Shown: positions 32,816 to 42,343, counted from the stretch's first letter. The stretch is DNA of 64,000 bases from Bacillus sp. FJAT-26390 (GCF_001682865.1 NZ_MAQX01000001.1:310001-374000), one strand, 5' to 3'. Notes: generated by a model from the letters alone, not told the origin. Numbers and translations: made by a program.

Positions 32816-34247
32816 GAATGGGTTCAACCTCCTTTTCCTTCGGAATTCGAATCGTAACCTTGGTTCCTTGGCCAAGCTTGCTTTCTATTTCGATCAGCTC
32901 GTTTGCGCCATAAAACAATTGCAGCCGTTTAAACACATTTTTGGTACCGAGTCCCGTAGATTGTTTGCTGCTTGCGTCAGATTCGAGGCGCATCAAGGAT
33001 TGGCGAACTTCCTCGGTCATCCCGCTTCCATTATCTGCTACGGAGATGTGCACGCCGTCCGGTCGCCGTGCGATTTCAAGCCGAATGCCAGCGCCGCTCT
33101 CCATTTGCTCGATGCCGTGCAAAAAAGCATTTTCAACGATGGGCTGGAGCGTTAGCGCGGGAATAGGCTGCTGCAGCGCAGATGGATCGATATCCATCAC
33201 CAGCTGGATGCGATCGCGAAAGCGAGCCTGCTGCAGGATGAAGTACTCCTTCACATGGGCAACCTCATCGCGCAGCGTGACCGGCTGATCCAGATTGCGT
33301 AAATTGTATCTGAGCAAATTAGACATGGAGACGATTAGATCGCTCGTTTTCTCGGCTCCTTCGAGAAGCGCCAGCTTGGACAGCACGTTCAGCGTATTGA
33401 ACAGGAAATGCGGGTTGATTTGGCTTTGCAGCGCCTGCAGCTCCAATTCCTTGACAAGTCGGTCCTTCTCTAGACTTTCTTTATCCTTCTCGATCAATAG
33501 GAGCAGGTCACTCGACATTTGCTCGAATGCGCCGGTGAGCAGGCCAAGCTCGTCATTGGGGTGCTGTTGCCCCGGACGGGTACTTTGCTGTAATTGACCC
33601 TTTGAAATTTGCTTCGCGCGCGACACAAGCCTGCTGACAGGAGCGGTGATGCTGCGCGAAATCCATATGGCAAGTAAAATGCTCAGCATCGTGTTAGTGA
33701 TGAATACGGCTGCACCGAGCAGATACATACGTTTGTTTTCGGTTTGAATTTGCCCGTAGATCGGTTGATAGATGATTAATTCCATATCGACCAGCTGCTG
33801 CCCGTCCTCTCGAATGAAGCTTACCGTTTTCTCTGCTTTTTCGTATTGGGCTAATGACGCCATTGAGCTTTCGGCTGATACTGCCGCGAAGGCGGCTTGC
33901 TGCTGCTCTAAAAACGTATCGAGCAAATGCGTATAGCTTGTTATGGCAGACGAGCGGGCGGAGGTTGCTTGCTGAGCGGGCAGCTGGGCGCGAAGCTCCA
34001 TTAAATGATTTCGATTTTGCGTATAGAGCTTATGATTAGTATCGGTTGGATTTAGCAAATAGCTGTGAAGCGCTCCTAAGCTGTTCTCGGCAGTCTGTGC
34101 GGACTGGTTGTACAAGAGGAGGCGATCCATCATTTGATTATAGCCTTGTTGAACCATTTTTCCACTTTGGAACAAAAAGAAGGTGATCAGATTGACGAGC
34201 AATACGAGCAACGGGATAAAAACAAGCAGCTTCGTACGAATGGTCAT
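32790..34247 (-). CDS. YesM-type sensor histidine kinase
   Basis: 485 residues. Two membrane helices (about 5-27 and 173-195) flank an extracytoplasmic helical sensor region. A HAMP linker (about 195-250), His_kinase domain with INPHFLFNTLNVLSKLALLE, and HATPase_c with PIVENAFLHGIEQ and DNGSGM follow. Start and stop overlap its neighbours (4 bases with the binding protein, 26 with the regulator). It phosphorylates the YesN partner; the binding protein probably presents sugar to its external part. Confidence 0.92.
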   Translation of the reverse strand: MTIRTKLLVFIPLLVLLVNLITFFLFQSGKMVQQGYNQMMDRLLLYNQSAQTAENSLGALHSYLLNPTDTNHKLYTQNRNHLMELRAQLPAQQATSARSSAITSYTHLLDTFLEQQQAAFAAVSAESSMASLAQYEKAEKTVSFIREDGQQLVDMELIIYQPIYGQIQTENKRMYLLGAAVFITNTMLSILLAIWISRSITAPVSRLVSRAKQISKGQLQQSTRPGQQHPNDELGLLTGAFEQMSSDLLLLIEKDKESLEKDRLVKELELQALQSQINPHFLFNTLNVLSKLALLEGAEKTSDLIVSMSNLLRYNLRNLDQPVTLRDEVAHVKEYFILQQARFRDRIQLVMDIDPSALQQPIPALTLQPIVENAFLHGIEQMESGAGIRLEIARRPDGVHISVADNGSGMTEEVRQSLMRLESDASSKQSTGLGTKNVFKRLQLFYGANELIEIESKLGQGTKVTIRIPKEKEVEPIHVQTIDRG

Positions 34248-35239
34248 CGGCTTGTTTCTCCCGTTGCAGGATTTAAGGTTTGGCTGCGCTGGACAGTCAT
34301 CTTCGTAAAATGCTGCTCGGGAAGCTCCGCGCCATGCAGGAAATCATTCAGCAGCGAAATAGCATCATAACCCATGTTATATGGCTGCTGGACGATGGTA
34401 GCTTTGATCTCCCCGCTGCGGATACGCGCAAGCGTCTCCTCCAAGGCGTCAAACGCAAAGATTTGCAAGCCGCTATCCTTCGTTCGCTCAGCAGCCTCGG
34501 CTATGCCGATGCCATCCAAGGCGCTAAGTCCAACCATATAATCGAGCTGTGGGTATTTATGCAGCAGCTCCTCGGCTTCACCGACAGCCTGGAGACGAGA
34601 AATATTCGATGAACGAACCTCAACCAGCGTCAGTTCAGGGAACTTAGCGATTACCGAGCGAAGCCCTTCCAGCCGCAGCTGCTGATTAGGCGCTTGCTCG
34701 TTTCCGATGAGAACGGCAACCTGTCCTTTTTGCGCAGCGGCATCGGCAACGAGACCGCCCATTATTTTACCGGCAGCCAAGTTGTTTGTTCCTACATAAG
34801 AAAGCCTTCGGCTGCTCGGCTCATCCGTATCTATCGTAATGACGGGAATATGCCGGCTTACCGCTTGATTGATCAGGTCCACGAATTGCGGATCGTTTAT
34901 CCCCTGAACGAGCAACGCATCGGCTTTGGCCGCGATGGCTTTCTCCAGCAGCTTGATTTGCTCATTCGGATTTATGCGAACCGGTCCCGTATATTCAAGC
35001 TGCATCTCGTATTTAGAAGCAGCTTCCGTTGCGCCTTGTTCAATCGAACGCCAATAAGGATTATCGAGCTCTTGCGAAATGAGAACAACATGGTAGGGGG
35101 CTTTCTTGCTGGCTTCGTTTGCGAGTATCGGCTGCAGCAGCTCGCGAATTCGCAGCGTCGAGAACAAAAAGCTTATAAGTATGCAGGAGAAAATAACAAA
35201 TAGGACAGCGATTCCAATATTCCATTTTCGGTTGGGCAT
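34244..35239 (-). CDS. Membrane-anchored sugar-binding protein (sensor component)
   Basis: 331 residues from an ATG at 35239 with AAGGAG 8 bases upstream. An uncleaved signal anchor (about 8-30) is followed by a Peripla_BP_4 fold (about 48-320: VVLISQELDNPYWRSIEQGA, KADALLVQGINDPQFVDLIN, IPVITIDTDEPSSRRLSYVG). No ABC transporter genes follow, so it probably serves sensing. The arrangement matches known three-component systems such as XylFII-LytS-YesN of clostridia that detect xylose. Ligand here is not known; a pentose or hexose is likely. Confidence 0.88.
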   Translation of the reverse strand: MPNRKWNIGIAVLFVIFSCILISFLFSTLRIRELLQPILANEASKKAPYHVVLISQELDNPYWRSIEQGATEAASKYEMQLEYTGPVRINPNEQIKLLEKAIAAKADALLVQGINDPQFVDLINQAVSRHIPVITIDTDEPSSRRLSYVGTNNLAAGKIMGGLVADAAAQKGQVAVLIGNEQAPNQQLRLEGLRSVIAKFPELTLVEVRSSNISRLQAVGEAEELLHKYPQLDYMVGLSALDGIGIAEAAERTKDSGLQIFAFDALEETLARIRSGEIKATIVQQPYNMGYDAISLLNDFLHGAELPEQHFTKMTVQRSQTLNPATGETSR

Positions 35240-35387
35240 GATACAGCTCCTTAGAACGTCCATTTATAATGGATCATTATACAAGAACCAGCTTGCAATC
35301 AAAAGTTGGGGCGGAGAAGGCGGATCTTTCAGGTATACAGGCAATAAGAAAATCATTATAATTTAGTAAAAATTAGGAGGAGAAAGT

Positions 35388-35942
35388 ATGGAGCTGTGGT
35401 CTTATCCGATAGGCAAATTTATTCGGGAGGAGCATGCAACCGAAGAGCAGCGCAGAAGCTGGATTCAGGAGATTGCCCGCTTTCCCGCAAGGCTTCGATT
35501 GACGGTGCAAAATCTAAATGAAGAGCAATTGCTAACTCCCTATCGGCCTGGCGGCTGGAATGTGAAGCAGGTCGTCCATCATCTGGCTGATAACGATATG
35601 AATGCTTTTATTCGTTTTAAAAGAGCTTTAACAGAAGAGGCTCCGCTCGCAGGTACCTACAACGAAAAACTATGGGCTGAGCTAAACGACTATCATGAAA
35701 CGCCAATCGACACGTCATTAATACTGATCGATTCGCTTCACCAGCGATTTGTCATTTTGCTCCGGCAACTTACGCCTGATCAATTCCAGCGCAATTTTGT
35801 AAGTCCAACGCATGGCAAAATGAATTTAGCTGCCGCAACGCAAATATACGCTTGGCATGGGCGCCATCATGCCGCTCAGATTGATTCATTAATGGAGCGA
35901 ATGGGCTGGGATAACGGATATCATGCTTTTAAGAATGGATGA
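35388..35942 (+). CDS. YfiT/BstA-type DinB-fold metal-dependent transferase
   Basis: 184 residues, DinB four-helix bundle. Likely metal ligands are His in VVHHLADND and two in YAWHGRHHAAQI, as in Bacillus YfiT. That family includes the bacillithiol S-transferase BstA and putative metal hydrolases. TTAGGAGGAG lies before the ATG. It stands alone. Bacillithiol transfer is inferred from the family. Confidence 0.82.
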   Translation: MELWSYPIGKFIREEHATEEQRRSWIQEIARFPARLRLTVQNLNEEQLLTPYRPGGWNVKQVVHHLADNDMNAFIRFKRALTEEAPLAGTYNEKLWAELNDYHETPIDTSLILIDSLHQRFVILLRQLTPDQFQRNFVSPTHGKMNLAAATQIYAWHGRHHAAQIDSLMERMGWDNGYHAFKNG

Positions 35943-35957
35943 GGCAGTGTTTGATTA

Positions 35958-35992
35958 AGAAAGAGCTTCGCTAAGGCGGGCTCTTTTTTTCT
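35958..35992 (+). terminator. Terminator after the YfiT/BstA gene
   Basis: An imperfect stem AAAGAGC...GCTCTTT with inner GC pairs is followed by seven T. Confidence 0.7.
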
Positions 35993-36087
35993 TTTAGTGG
36001 AATTGAAGCTTATTGAATGAATGAGGCTTTGTGATTAACCTTAAAGTTATGAAATGAGCTGATTTGAAGGGGTTTTCAAAGTATTTG

Positions 36088-36117
36088 TTGACAAATAAGT
36101 TAATGAAGGCGTATTCT
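36088..36117 (+). promoter_or_regulatory. Sigma-A type promoter for the GH2 gene
   Basis: TTGACA (36088-36093), 18-bp spacer, TATTCT (36112-36117). Confidence 0.6.
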
Positions 36118-36148
36118 TGTTACGAAATGATTGTTTTTATGATTTATG

Positions 36149-36166
36149 ATTAACTTTTGTGTTAAT
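36149..36166. promoter_or_regulatory. Operator-like dyad before the GH2 gene
   Basis: ATTAAC-N6-GTTAAT lies about 30 bases downstream of the -10 box, a position suited to repression. The regulator is not known. Confidence 0.35.
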
Positions 36167-36217
36167 TTAAAGAAAACAAAATGATTAAATAACATGAAGA
36201 GAGGCTGCGTGATAACA

Positions 36218-38974
36218 ATGGCTTTAAATACGGTAAACGATAAGCAGGTCAGCATCCCCCGTTCTGAATATCCACGTCCCGATTGGCAGCGTGCTGATTG
36301 GTTGAATTTGAACGGAACTTGGTCCTTTTCGTTTGATCATGAGAATAAGGGACTACAAGCGGATTGGCAAAAGTCGAAGGGGCAGTCCTTGCACTCCGAA
36401 ATAACGGTGCCGTTCTCGTGGTCAAGCCCACTATCAGGTATCGGAAGCAACGATAAAGGGATTGCCTGGTATCACAAGGAGATCGAATGGGCACCGGCTA
36501 CAGCAAACGCTAGAGTATTTCTTCGTTTTGGCGCTGTCGATTATAAGTCTGACGTTTGGGTGAACGGGATTTCGATCGGTTCGCATGAAGGCGGTTATGG
36601 CAGCTTTGAATTTGACGTAACAGAGGTTTGGTCATTGGAGGCAAGCAACTCGGTCGCGGTTCGAGTCGAAGATTTTGACCATAATTATCAAGCGCGCGGG
36701 AAGCAAGGCTATGGCGAAATTCGCGGAATATGGCAGCCGGTATGGCTGGAGGCACGTCCTCAAAGCTATGTTCGCGAAACGAAGTTTCATTCGAAATTAG
36801 ACGGAACCGTTGAAGCGAGCACAACCGTCATTGCCCATAGTTCCGGAGCAGCGCAGCTATCGTTCTCATTTGCGGAAGGCGCTGTGACTCATCAAATCGA
36901 GGCGGAGCTGGTGGAAGGCAGCAATACGGTCAACACCGCTTTCGTTATTTCTGACCCTAAGCTGTGGAGTCCCGAATCTCCTTATTTATATGAAGGGGAG
37001 GTCAGCTTGACTAGCGACGGACAGACGGATGCCATCCGCACTTACTTCGGCGTGCGCGAGATCGGAACCGCGATTGTAGGCGATCACAGCTATCGGTGGA
37101 TCACGTTAAACGGCAAACCCATTTACCTAAATGGTACACTGGATCAATCATTCCATCCAACGGGTTATTTTACTTATCCGACTGACCAAGAGATGCAGGA
37201 TGAAATTTATCTCATGAAACGGCTGGGCTTAAACTTTGTCCGCATCCATATTAAGCCTGAGGAGCCGCGCAAGCTGTATTGGGCAGATAAGCTAGGCATC
37301 CTTGTCATGGAAGATATGCCGTGCTTCTGGGGAGATCCGGATGAGAAGGCAAGAAGCTCATACGAGAGCGAAGCGCGTGAAATCATTGATCGCGATTATA
37401 ATCATCCATCCATATTCTCTTGGGTGATGTTTAATGAGACATGGGGCTTGAAGACGGAGAGCGAGGCGGCTTCGCTTACGACAGACACTACCCAGCCGAA
37501 TAATTATTTGACGCAAACGCAGGAATGGGTACGAAGCATGTACCGCTGGGCTAAGCAGGCTGATCCGACCCGCATTGTGGAAGATAACTCGCCATGCAAC
37601 TACGATCATGTAGAGTCGGATATTAATACTTGGCATTTTTATATCAATGGTTATAACGAGCTTCGCAGCCATGTTACCGACGTGGTGGAGAAAACGTACG
37701 CTGGCTCTACCTTTAACTACATTGGCGGCAACACGCAAAGCGATGCGCCACTAATGAACAGCGAGTGCGGCAACGTGTGGGGAATCGAAGGCGGCGCAGG
37801 CGACAGTGATCTAGCATGGCATTACCGCTATATGATGAACGAATTCCGTCGCCATGATAAAATGTGCGGCTTCGTATTTACCGAATTCCGCGACGTCATC
37901 AATGAATTTAACGGCTATTACCGTTTGGACGGAACGGATAAGCATTTTGGTTACGAATGGTTTGTGCCCGGCATGAGCGTGGCCGATTTGCATTCGCCAG
38001 ACTTTATCGTCATTGATGCTCCGCCTTGCCAGACGTTGGATGCAGGCTCCTTTGTGAACATAGAACTGCTCCGTTCGAGCTTTGCGGATCGTTATCATGG
38101 CCAGTCGCTTCAGCTGGAATGGGAGCTTTGGTACGATAATCTAGGCATCCGAGTCGTTTTGGATTCGGGCAGCGAAGCCATCGAATGGAATGGCTACGGC
38201 GTTAGCCCGCTTGCCTCTTTATACTCGCAAATGCCTAAACAGGATGCGGTTGCCGTACTTGCGGTTCGTCTCATAGCACCGGAGGGCACAACGATTACTC
38301 GAAACTTTATAACCTTTGATGTTCGCAGCAGCAAAACGAATGGGCATTATGATGTCGATGGCAAAATCGTTAGCGTTCCGGTAGCGAGCTTCTCAGAGAG
38401 TGAGTGGCCATACAGCTGGAATGCGCTAGGGGAGCAGAAGGCAAATGGCGGAGAGTCGGGCTACTTTACTTATGATGTTCAGCTTCCGTCCGTATCCGAG
38501 CAACCGGTTATCTACGATATCGAGCTGTTTTTCGAAGCAAGCTCGAAGCGTCTGCTGAAACGCAATCTCGGGGAGAGCGTACTGCAAAAGCTGGACATAT
38601 CCTTCATGCACGGCGCGCTGGCTGACCCTGAGTACAATATGAACACTTACTACATGACAGATACGCAGCGGCATGAATCCAAGCTTGACGTACTTATCGA
38701 CGGCGAGCTAATCGAGTCGATTCTTCTCACGGATAATCCGGCTGACAGCCGCGGCGTGCTGTCCTGGCATTATCAAGCTGCAGCGAACAAGCTGGAGGAA
38801 GCAGGCTCCTATGGCTACCTGTGCAACGTTATTTTGCCAAGCACGGTAACTGCAAAGCTGAACGCCAGCCGCAGCTTTAAGCTTCAACTGGCAGCAGAGC
38901 AGGGCGGATTGGCGCTATATGGACGCAATGCAGGACGGTACCCGATCGACATCATCGTTCATATTAAAGGTTAA
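36218..38974 (+). CDS. Glycoside hydrolase family 2 enzyme (beta-galactosidase/beta-glucuronidase type)
   Basis: 918 residues from an ATG at 36218; a GTG at 36209 and an ATG at 36194 are also in frame, and the nearest purine-rich site is GAAGAGAGG. GH2 sugar-binding, immunoglobulin-like and TIM-barrel domains come in order (about 20-190, 195-290, 290-590), then extra beta-sandwich domains to the end. The acid/base is E407 (WVMFNETWG) and the nucleophile is E516 (LMNSECGNVWG). No signal peptide, so it acts on imported oligosaccharides. Exact specificity (galactoside, glucuronide, mannoside) cannot be read. Confidence 0.88.
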   Translation: MALNTVNDKQVSIPRSEYPRPDWQRADWLNLNGTWSFSFDHENKGLQADWQKSKGQSLHSEITVPFSWSSPLSGIGSNDKGIAWYHKEIEWAPATANARVFLRFGAVDYKSDVWVNGISIGSHEGGYGSFEFDVTEVWSLEASNSVAVRVEDFDHNYQARGKQGYGEIRGIWQPVWLEARPQSYVRETKFHSKLDGTVEASTTVIAHSSGAAQLSFSFAEGAVTHQIEAELVEGSNTVNTAFVISDPKLWSPESPYLYEGEVSLTSDGQTDAIRTYFGVREIGTAIVGDHSYRWITLNGKPIYLNGTLDQSFHPTGYFTYPTDQEMQDEIYLMKRLGLNFVRIHIKPEEPRKLYWADKLGILVMEDMPCFWGDPDEKARSSYESEAREIIDRDYNHPSIFSWVMFNETWGLKTESEAASLTTDTTQPNNYLTQTQEWVRSMYRWAKQADPTRIVEDNSPCNYDHVESDINTWHFYINGYNELRSHVTDVVEKTYAGSTFNYIGGNTQSDAPLMNSECGNVWGIEGGAGDSDLAWHYRYMMNEFRRHDKMCGFVFTEFRDVINEFNGYYRLDGTDKHFGYEWFVPGMSVADLHSPDFIVIDAPPCQTLDAGSFVNIELLRSSFADRYHGQSLQLEWELWYDNLGIRVVLDSGSEAIEWNGYGVSPLASLYSQMPKQDAVAVLAVRLIAPEGTTITRNFITFDVRSSKTNGHYDVDGKIVSVPVASFSESEWPYSWNALGEQKANGGESGYFTYDVQLPSVSEQPVIYDIELFFEASSKRLLKRNLGESVLQKLDISFMHGALADPEYNMNTYYMTDTQRHESKLDVLIDGELIESILLTDNPADSRGVLSWHYQAAANKLEEAGSYGYLCNVILPSTVTAKLNASRSFKLQLAAEQGGLALYGRNAGRYPIDIIVHIKG

Positions 38975-38997
38975 TCGGCTTTTTATCATGTAAAAGG

Positions 38998-39029
38998 AAG
39001 AGACAGCTTCGCGCGAGCTGTCTCTTTCT
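38998..39029 (+). terminator. Terminator of the GH2 gene
   Basis: The stem AAGAGACAGCT / AGCTGTCTCTT with loop TCGCGCG is followed by TTTCTG. Confidence 0.8.
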
Positions 39030-39160
39030 GTTATGGCCAGCTTTACTGGAGACAACTAACGGAAGATAGAAAATTCGCTAATTTGTTCATGGTTAACATG
39101 AAAATAAAGCGGAACTATGATATAAAGGAATGGAAGAAAACGAAAGGGGGGTACATATAG

Positions 39161-39280
39161 ATGGGAGTTCCTGCTGGCGTTTGGATTTTTGCGGGCATTA
39201 TCGTCGTGTTGCTCACTTGGCTGACGTTATGGATCACAAAAAAGGCTTATTCCAAAAAATGGGATGAATCAGATACATAG
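39161..39280 (+). CDS. Small single-pass membrane protein (39 aa)
   Basis: A 39-residue protein beginning MGVPAGVWIFAGIIVVLLTW, one membrane helix and a short basic tail (TKKAYSKKWDESDT). AAAGGGGGG precedes the ATG and a terminator follows at 39326, so it is a stand-alone gene. Resembles small YtzI-type membrane proteins of Bacillales; function unknown. Confidence 0.65.
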   Translation: MGVPAGVWIFAGIIVVLLTWLTLWITKKAYSKKWDESDT

Positions 39281-39325
39281 TATCCGCTGATGAACGAACG
39301 AATGCCTAACATAAACGATACAATA

Positions 39326-39358
39326 GGCTCCTTGGCAATCAGGCAGAGGAGTCTTTTT
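39326..39358 (+). terminator. Terminator after the small membrane protein gene
   Basis: The stem GGCTCCT / AGGAGTC (one G-U) with a 14-base loop is followed by TTTTTG. Confidence 0.65.
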
Positions 39359-39377
39359 GTATGAATAATCAAAATGA

Positions 39378-39406
39378 TTCATTAAATCTGGGAATTCGTG
39401 TATAAT
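39378..39406 (+). promoter_or_regulatory. Promoter of the M48-ankyrin gene
   Basis: TTCATT, 17-bp spacer, TATAAT. The -10 box overlaps an in-frame GTG at 39398, so translation must begin later, at the TTG at 39443. Confidence 0.5.
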
Positions 39407-39442
39407 GTGGTTGATCTTTTTATTAAAAAGGAGTGCAACCGA

Positions 39443-40822
39443 TTGAATCCCTATGATCAGGCTCAGCAGTTAATACATAAGAAAGAGAACCGCTATTATG
39501 TTTATGCGCTTATTTTTAGTATCGTCGTTTATTTAGCATTGTTTCTATCGATCATTTTTATTTTTGTTATTCCTATTCTGATCGTGCTCCCGCTTTTCGC
39601 ACAGGCGATTATGCTCGCAACCATTCGCACGAATGGGGTGCGGATTACGCCGCGGCAATTTCCGGAGGTATTCGAAATTACGCAAGAGCAATGTATAAAG
39701 ATGGGGTTTGCTACCGTTCCTGACATTTATGTAATGGAATCAAGCGGCGTACTAAATGCCTTCGCCTCGCGTTTCTTCGGAAGGAATATGGTCGTCCTGT
39801 ATTCAGATCTATTCGAAATTCTTCAAACGGGCGGGGAAAAGGAGCTGGCATTTGTCATTTCGCATGAGCTGGCGCATATCAAACGCAATCATTTAACGAA
39901 GCAGCTGCTCATCATTCCCGCATTATGGTTTCCGTTTATAGGTGAAGCCTATTCCCGGGCTTGCGAATATACTTGCGACCGAATGGCGGCTTATTATACC
40001 GATGATGCAGAGGCCGCCATGAATGGGTTGACGATTATGGCCATTGGCAAAACCCTTTACAAGAGAGTCGACCGCGAGGAATATTTACAGCAGAGCAGTT
40101 ATGAAAAAGGTTTTTTTGTGTGGCTTTCCGAGAAGCTTTCGACTCATCCGCCGTTGCCAAAACGAATACATGCCATCCAGCAGCATGCTGGCTTCTCAAG
40201 CGATATTGTTTTTAGGTCTTCGCGCTTTGGCGGACTCATCGCTCTAATCGCTGTGCTGGTTGTGGCGGGGGCCGTTACAATCGGGATTACTTTCTCCAAA
40301 TCGATTGACACCTTTTTTACGAGTACAATTGGGGAGACGCCTTCGGCTGAGGAACTGCTTGGGGCAGCCGCAGATTCGGATCTGAAGCGAGTTCAAGCGT
40401 TGCTGGCTGCTGGAATCGATCCAGATACAACAGACGAAGAGGGCTGGACAGCGCTAATGTGGGCCGCCCAGCTTAATGAAACGGAGATCGGTGAAGCATT
40501 AATAAACGCGGGCGCTGATCTGAATTTGGTAGAATCGAGCTATGAAGAAACGGCGCTTACGGTTGCCTTGTATAATGGCAGTTTAGAAATGGTTGCGCTG
40601 TTGCTTGAAGAGGGGGCTTTTCCTGATTTGCAGGATAGCACAGGGTGGACGCCACTTATGACAGCAGCATCAAGCGGTGACTTGGAAGCTGCAAAGCTAT
40701 TGCTAAAGGCCGGGGCAAATCCGATGAAGTATGATGAGTCAGGTTATACGGCTGAGGATTATGCGTTAGAAAATGGTTTTGACGATATCGTGCTGCTGCT
40801 TCACGAAGGCAATCAAATATAA
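39443..40822 (+). CDS. M48 metallopeptidase (HtpX-like) fused to ankyrin repeats
   Basis: 459 residues from a TTG with AAAGGAG 9 bases upstream. Two membrane helices (about 17-65), then a zinc peptidase domain with HELAH (H141, E142, H145) and the downstream Glu in RACEYTCDRMA. A further membrane helix follows (about 258-280). The C-terminal 145 residues form four or so ankyrin repeats (DSDLKRVQALLAAGIDPDTT, GWTALMWAAQ, GWTPLMTAASSGDLEAAKLL). The peptidase should act at the membrane in quality control; the ankyrin part likely binds partners. The fusion is unusual. Confidence 0.88.
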   Translation: MNPYDQAQQLIHKKENRYYVYALIFSIVVYLALFLSIIFIFVIPILIVLPLFAQAIMLATIRTNGVRITPRQFPEVFEITQEQCIKMGFATVPDIYVMESSGVLNAFASRFFGRNMVVLYSDLFEILQTGGEKELAFVISHELAHIKRNHLTKQLLIIPALWFPFIGEAYSRACEYTCDRMAAYYTDDAEAAMNGLTIMAIGKTLYKRVDREEYLQQSSYEKGFFVWLSEKLSTHPPLPKRIHAIQQHAGFSSDIVFRSSRFGGLIALIAVLVVAGAVTIGITFSKSIDTFFTSTIGETPSAEELLGAAADSDLKRVQALLAAGIDPDTTDEEGWTALMWAAQLNETEIGEALINAGADLNLVESSYEETALTVALYNGSLEMVALLLEEGAFPDLQDSTGWTPLMTAASSGDLEAAKLLLKAGANPMKYDESGYTAEDYALENGFDDIVLLLHEGNQI

Positions 40823-40841
40823 AAAGCAGCAAAATACAAAA

Positions 40842-40870
40842 AAAGAAGCTTGATTGCTCAAGCTTCTTTA
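40842..40870 (+). terminator. Terminator after the M48-ankyrin gene
   Basis: A perfect 12-bp stem AAAGAAGCTTGA / TCAAGCTTCTTT with a TTGC loop; symmetrical, so it can also stop the tRNA transcript from the other strand. Confidence 0.85.
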
Positions 40871-40905
40871 TTCTATGTATAACGTTTCGATATGAGTGTG
40901 CTTGA

Positions 40906-40982
40906 TGGTCGGGACGACACGATTTGAACATGCGACCCCCTGGTCCCAAACCAGGTGCTCTACCAAGCTGAGCTACGTCCCG
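40906..40982 (-). tRNA. tRNA-Pro (UGG)
   Basis: 77 nt including an encoded CCA. The acceptor CGGGACG pairs with CGTCCCG. The D-arm GCTCAGCTTGGTAGAGC, anticodon arm CCTGG-TTTGGGA-CCAGG with anticodon TGG, and TTCAAAT in the T-loop are seen. It lies 11 bases downstream of tRNA-Thr on the same strand, so they are probably co-transcribed. Confidence 0.95.
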
Positions 40983-40993
40983 CTAAAAAAAGA

Positions 40994-41069
<76 letters not shown>

Positions 41070-41165
41070 ACGTCGTATTCGTTAAACACAAGATGTATTA
41101 TTGCATATAACTTGTACTGATTGCAAGTGTTTTTTTTTAAACTTTTTTTGAGAAGGATGATTAAG

Positions 41166-42296
41166 ATGAAAATTATCGTTGCTCCCGATTCCTTCAAAGG
41201 TTCCAGAAGCGCCGTTCAAATCGCTGCTTCGATAGAAGAAGGCATCCGCCATGCATTTCCGGACGCTGAAATCATTAAGCTTCCAATGGCTGATGGCGGC
41301 GAAGGCACGATGGAAATTATCGTTCAGGCTACTGGAGGCAGCTTTGTAACCGTGCCTGTTCATGATCCGCTAGGCCGCACCATTCAAGCCAGATATGGCA
41401 TAACGGGGGATGGGCATACGGCAGTGATCGAGATCGCGGAAGCGTCGGGGCTTGCCTTGCTGCAGCGTGAAGAGAGAGATCCGCGAATAACATCGACATA
41501 CGGTACTGGCGAGCTGATCCGGCATGCCTTGCTGTCAGGCTATCGACAGTTTATCGTTTGCTTAGGCGGCAGTGCGACCAATGACGGCGGTGCCGGCATG
41601 CTGCAAGCGCTTGGGATGAGATTGAGCGACGCGGAAGGGAATGAGCTGCAGCAAGGCGGTATCCACTTATCAAAGCTCGCGGTCATGGATGATTCCGATT
41701 TGGATAGCGGCATAAAAGAGAGCAGGTTTATTATAGCAAGCGATGTACGCAACCCCTTATGCGGTGAAAATGGCGCATCCGCTGTTTACGGTCCGCAGAA
41801 AGGCGCTAGCCCCGAGGTCGTAAAAGATTTAGATCAAGCATTGGTACATTACGCGGATATCATTCACAAGCAGACGGGTGCTATAGTGGCAAGCTTACCT
41901 GGCAGCGGCGCAGCAGGCGGAACAGGAGCCGCCTTGTTAGCTTTTTTTGATGCTTCTATGCAAGCAGGCGCTCGCTTAGTGATGGACAGCATCGCCTTTG
42001 ATAAGCAAATACGTGATGCCGATTGGATAATTACGGGCGAAGGCCGATTAGACGGGCAGACCGGGTCCGGCAAAGCGATAGAGGCCGTATGTGAGGCAGC
42101 AGCCTTGCGGAATATCCCTGTTATTGCGGTATGCGGTTCTATTGAAGCGGATGCGGCATATACAACAAAGCTTGGCTTGCGTGCGTGTTTCTCGCTTGTT
42201 CCGGGCCCATGCACCGTTGAAGAAGCGATTGCTAAGGCGGATGAATGGATGCGAGAGAGGATGATCCATATTTTCAGCTTGCTTAGGACCAAATAA
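41166..42296 (+). CDS. Glycerate kinase (GarK/GlxK family)
   Basis: 376 residues from an ATG at 41166 with AGAAGG upstream; an earlier start at 41121 is unsupported. It phosphorylates D-glycerate with ATP (2-phosphoglycerate in GarK-type enzymes). Motifs: MKIIVAPDSFKGSRSA, LPMADGGEGTMEI, GGSATNDGGAGMLQALG, ASDVRNPLCGENGAS, PGSGAAGGTGAALLAF and TGEGRLDGQTGSGKA. Single gene, bounded by tRNA genes and a terminator. Confidence 0.93.
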   Translation: MKIIVAPDSFKGSRSAVQIAASIEEGIRHAFPDAEIIKLPMADGGEGTMEIIVQATGGSFVTVPVHDPLGRTIQARYGITGDGHTAVIEIAEASGLALLQREERDPRITSTYGTGELIRHALLSGYRQFIVCLGGSATNDGGAGMLQALGMRLSDAEGNELQQGGIHLSKLAVMDDSDLDSGIKESRFIIASDVRNPLCGENGASAVYGPQKGASPEVVKDLDQALVHYADIIHKQTGAIVASLPGSGAAGGTGAALLAFFDASMQAGARLVMDSIAFDKQIRDADWIITGEGRLDGQTGSGKAIEAVCEAAALRNIPVIAVCGSIEADAAYTTKLGLRACFSLVPGPCTVEEAIAKADEWMRERMIHIFSLLRTK

Positions 42297-42343
42297 TCGG
42301 CAAGGATGGCTATAACCTTTTACGTACATAAATCATTATAAAA

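Noticed and set aside
34280..35203. Plus-strand frames of 110-169 codons opposite the sugar-binding protein gene
   Set aside because: They are antisense to a gene with clear domain structure and lack ribosome binding sites.
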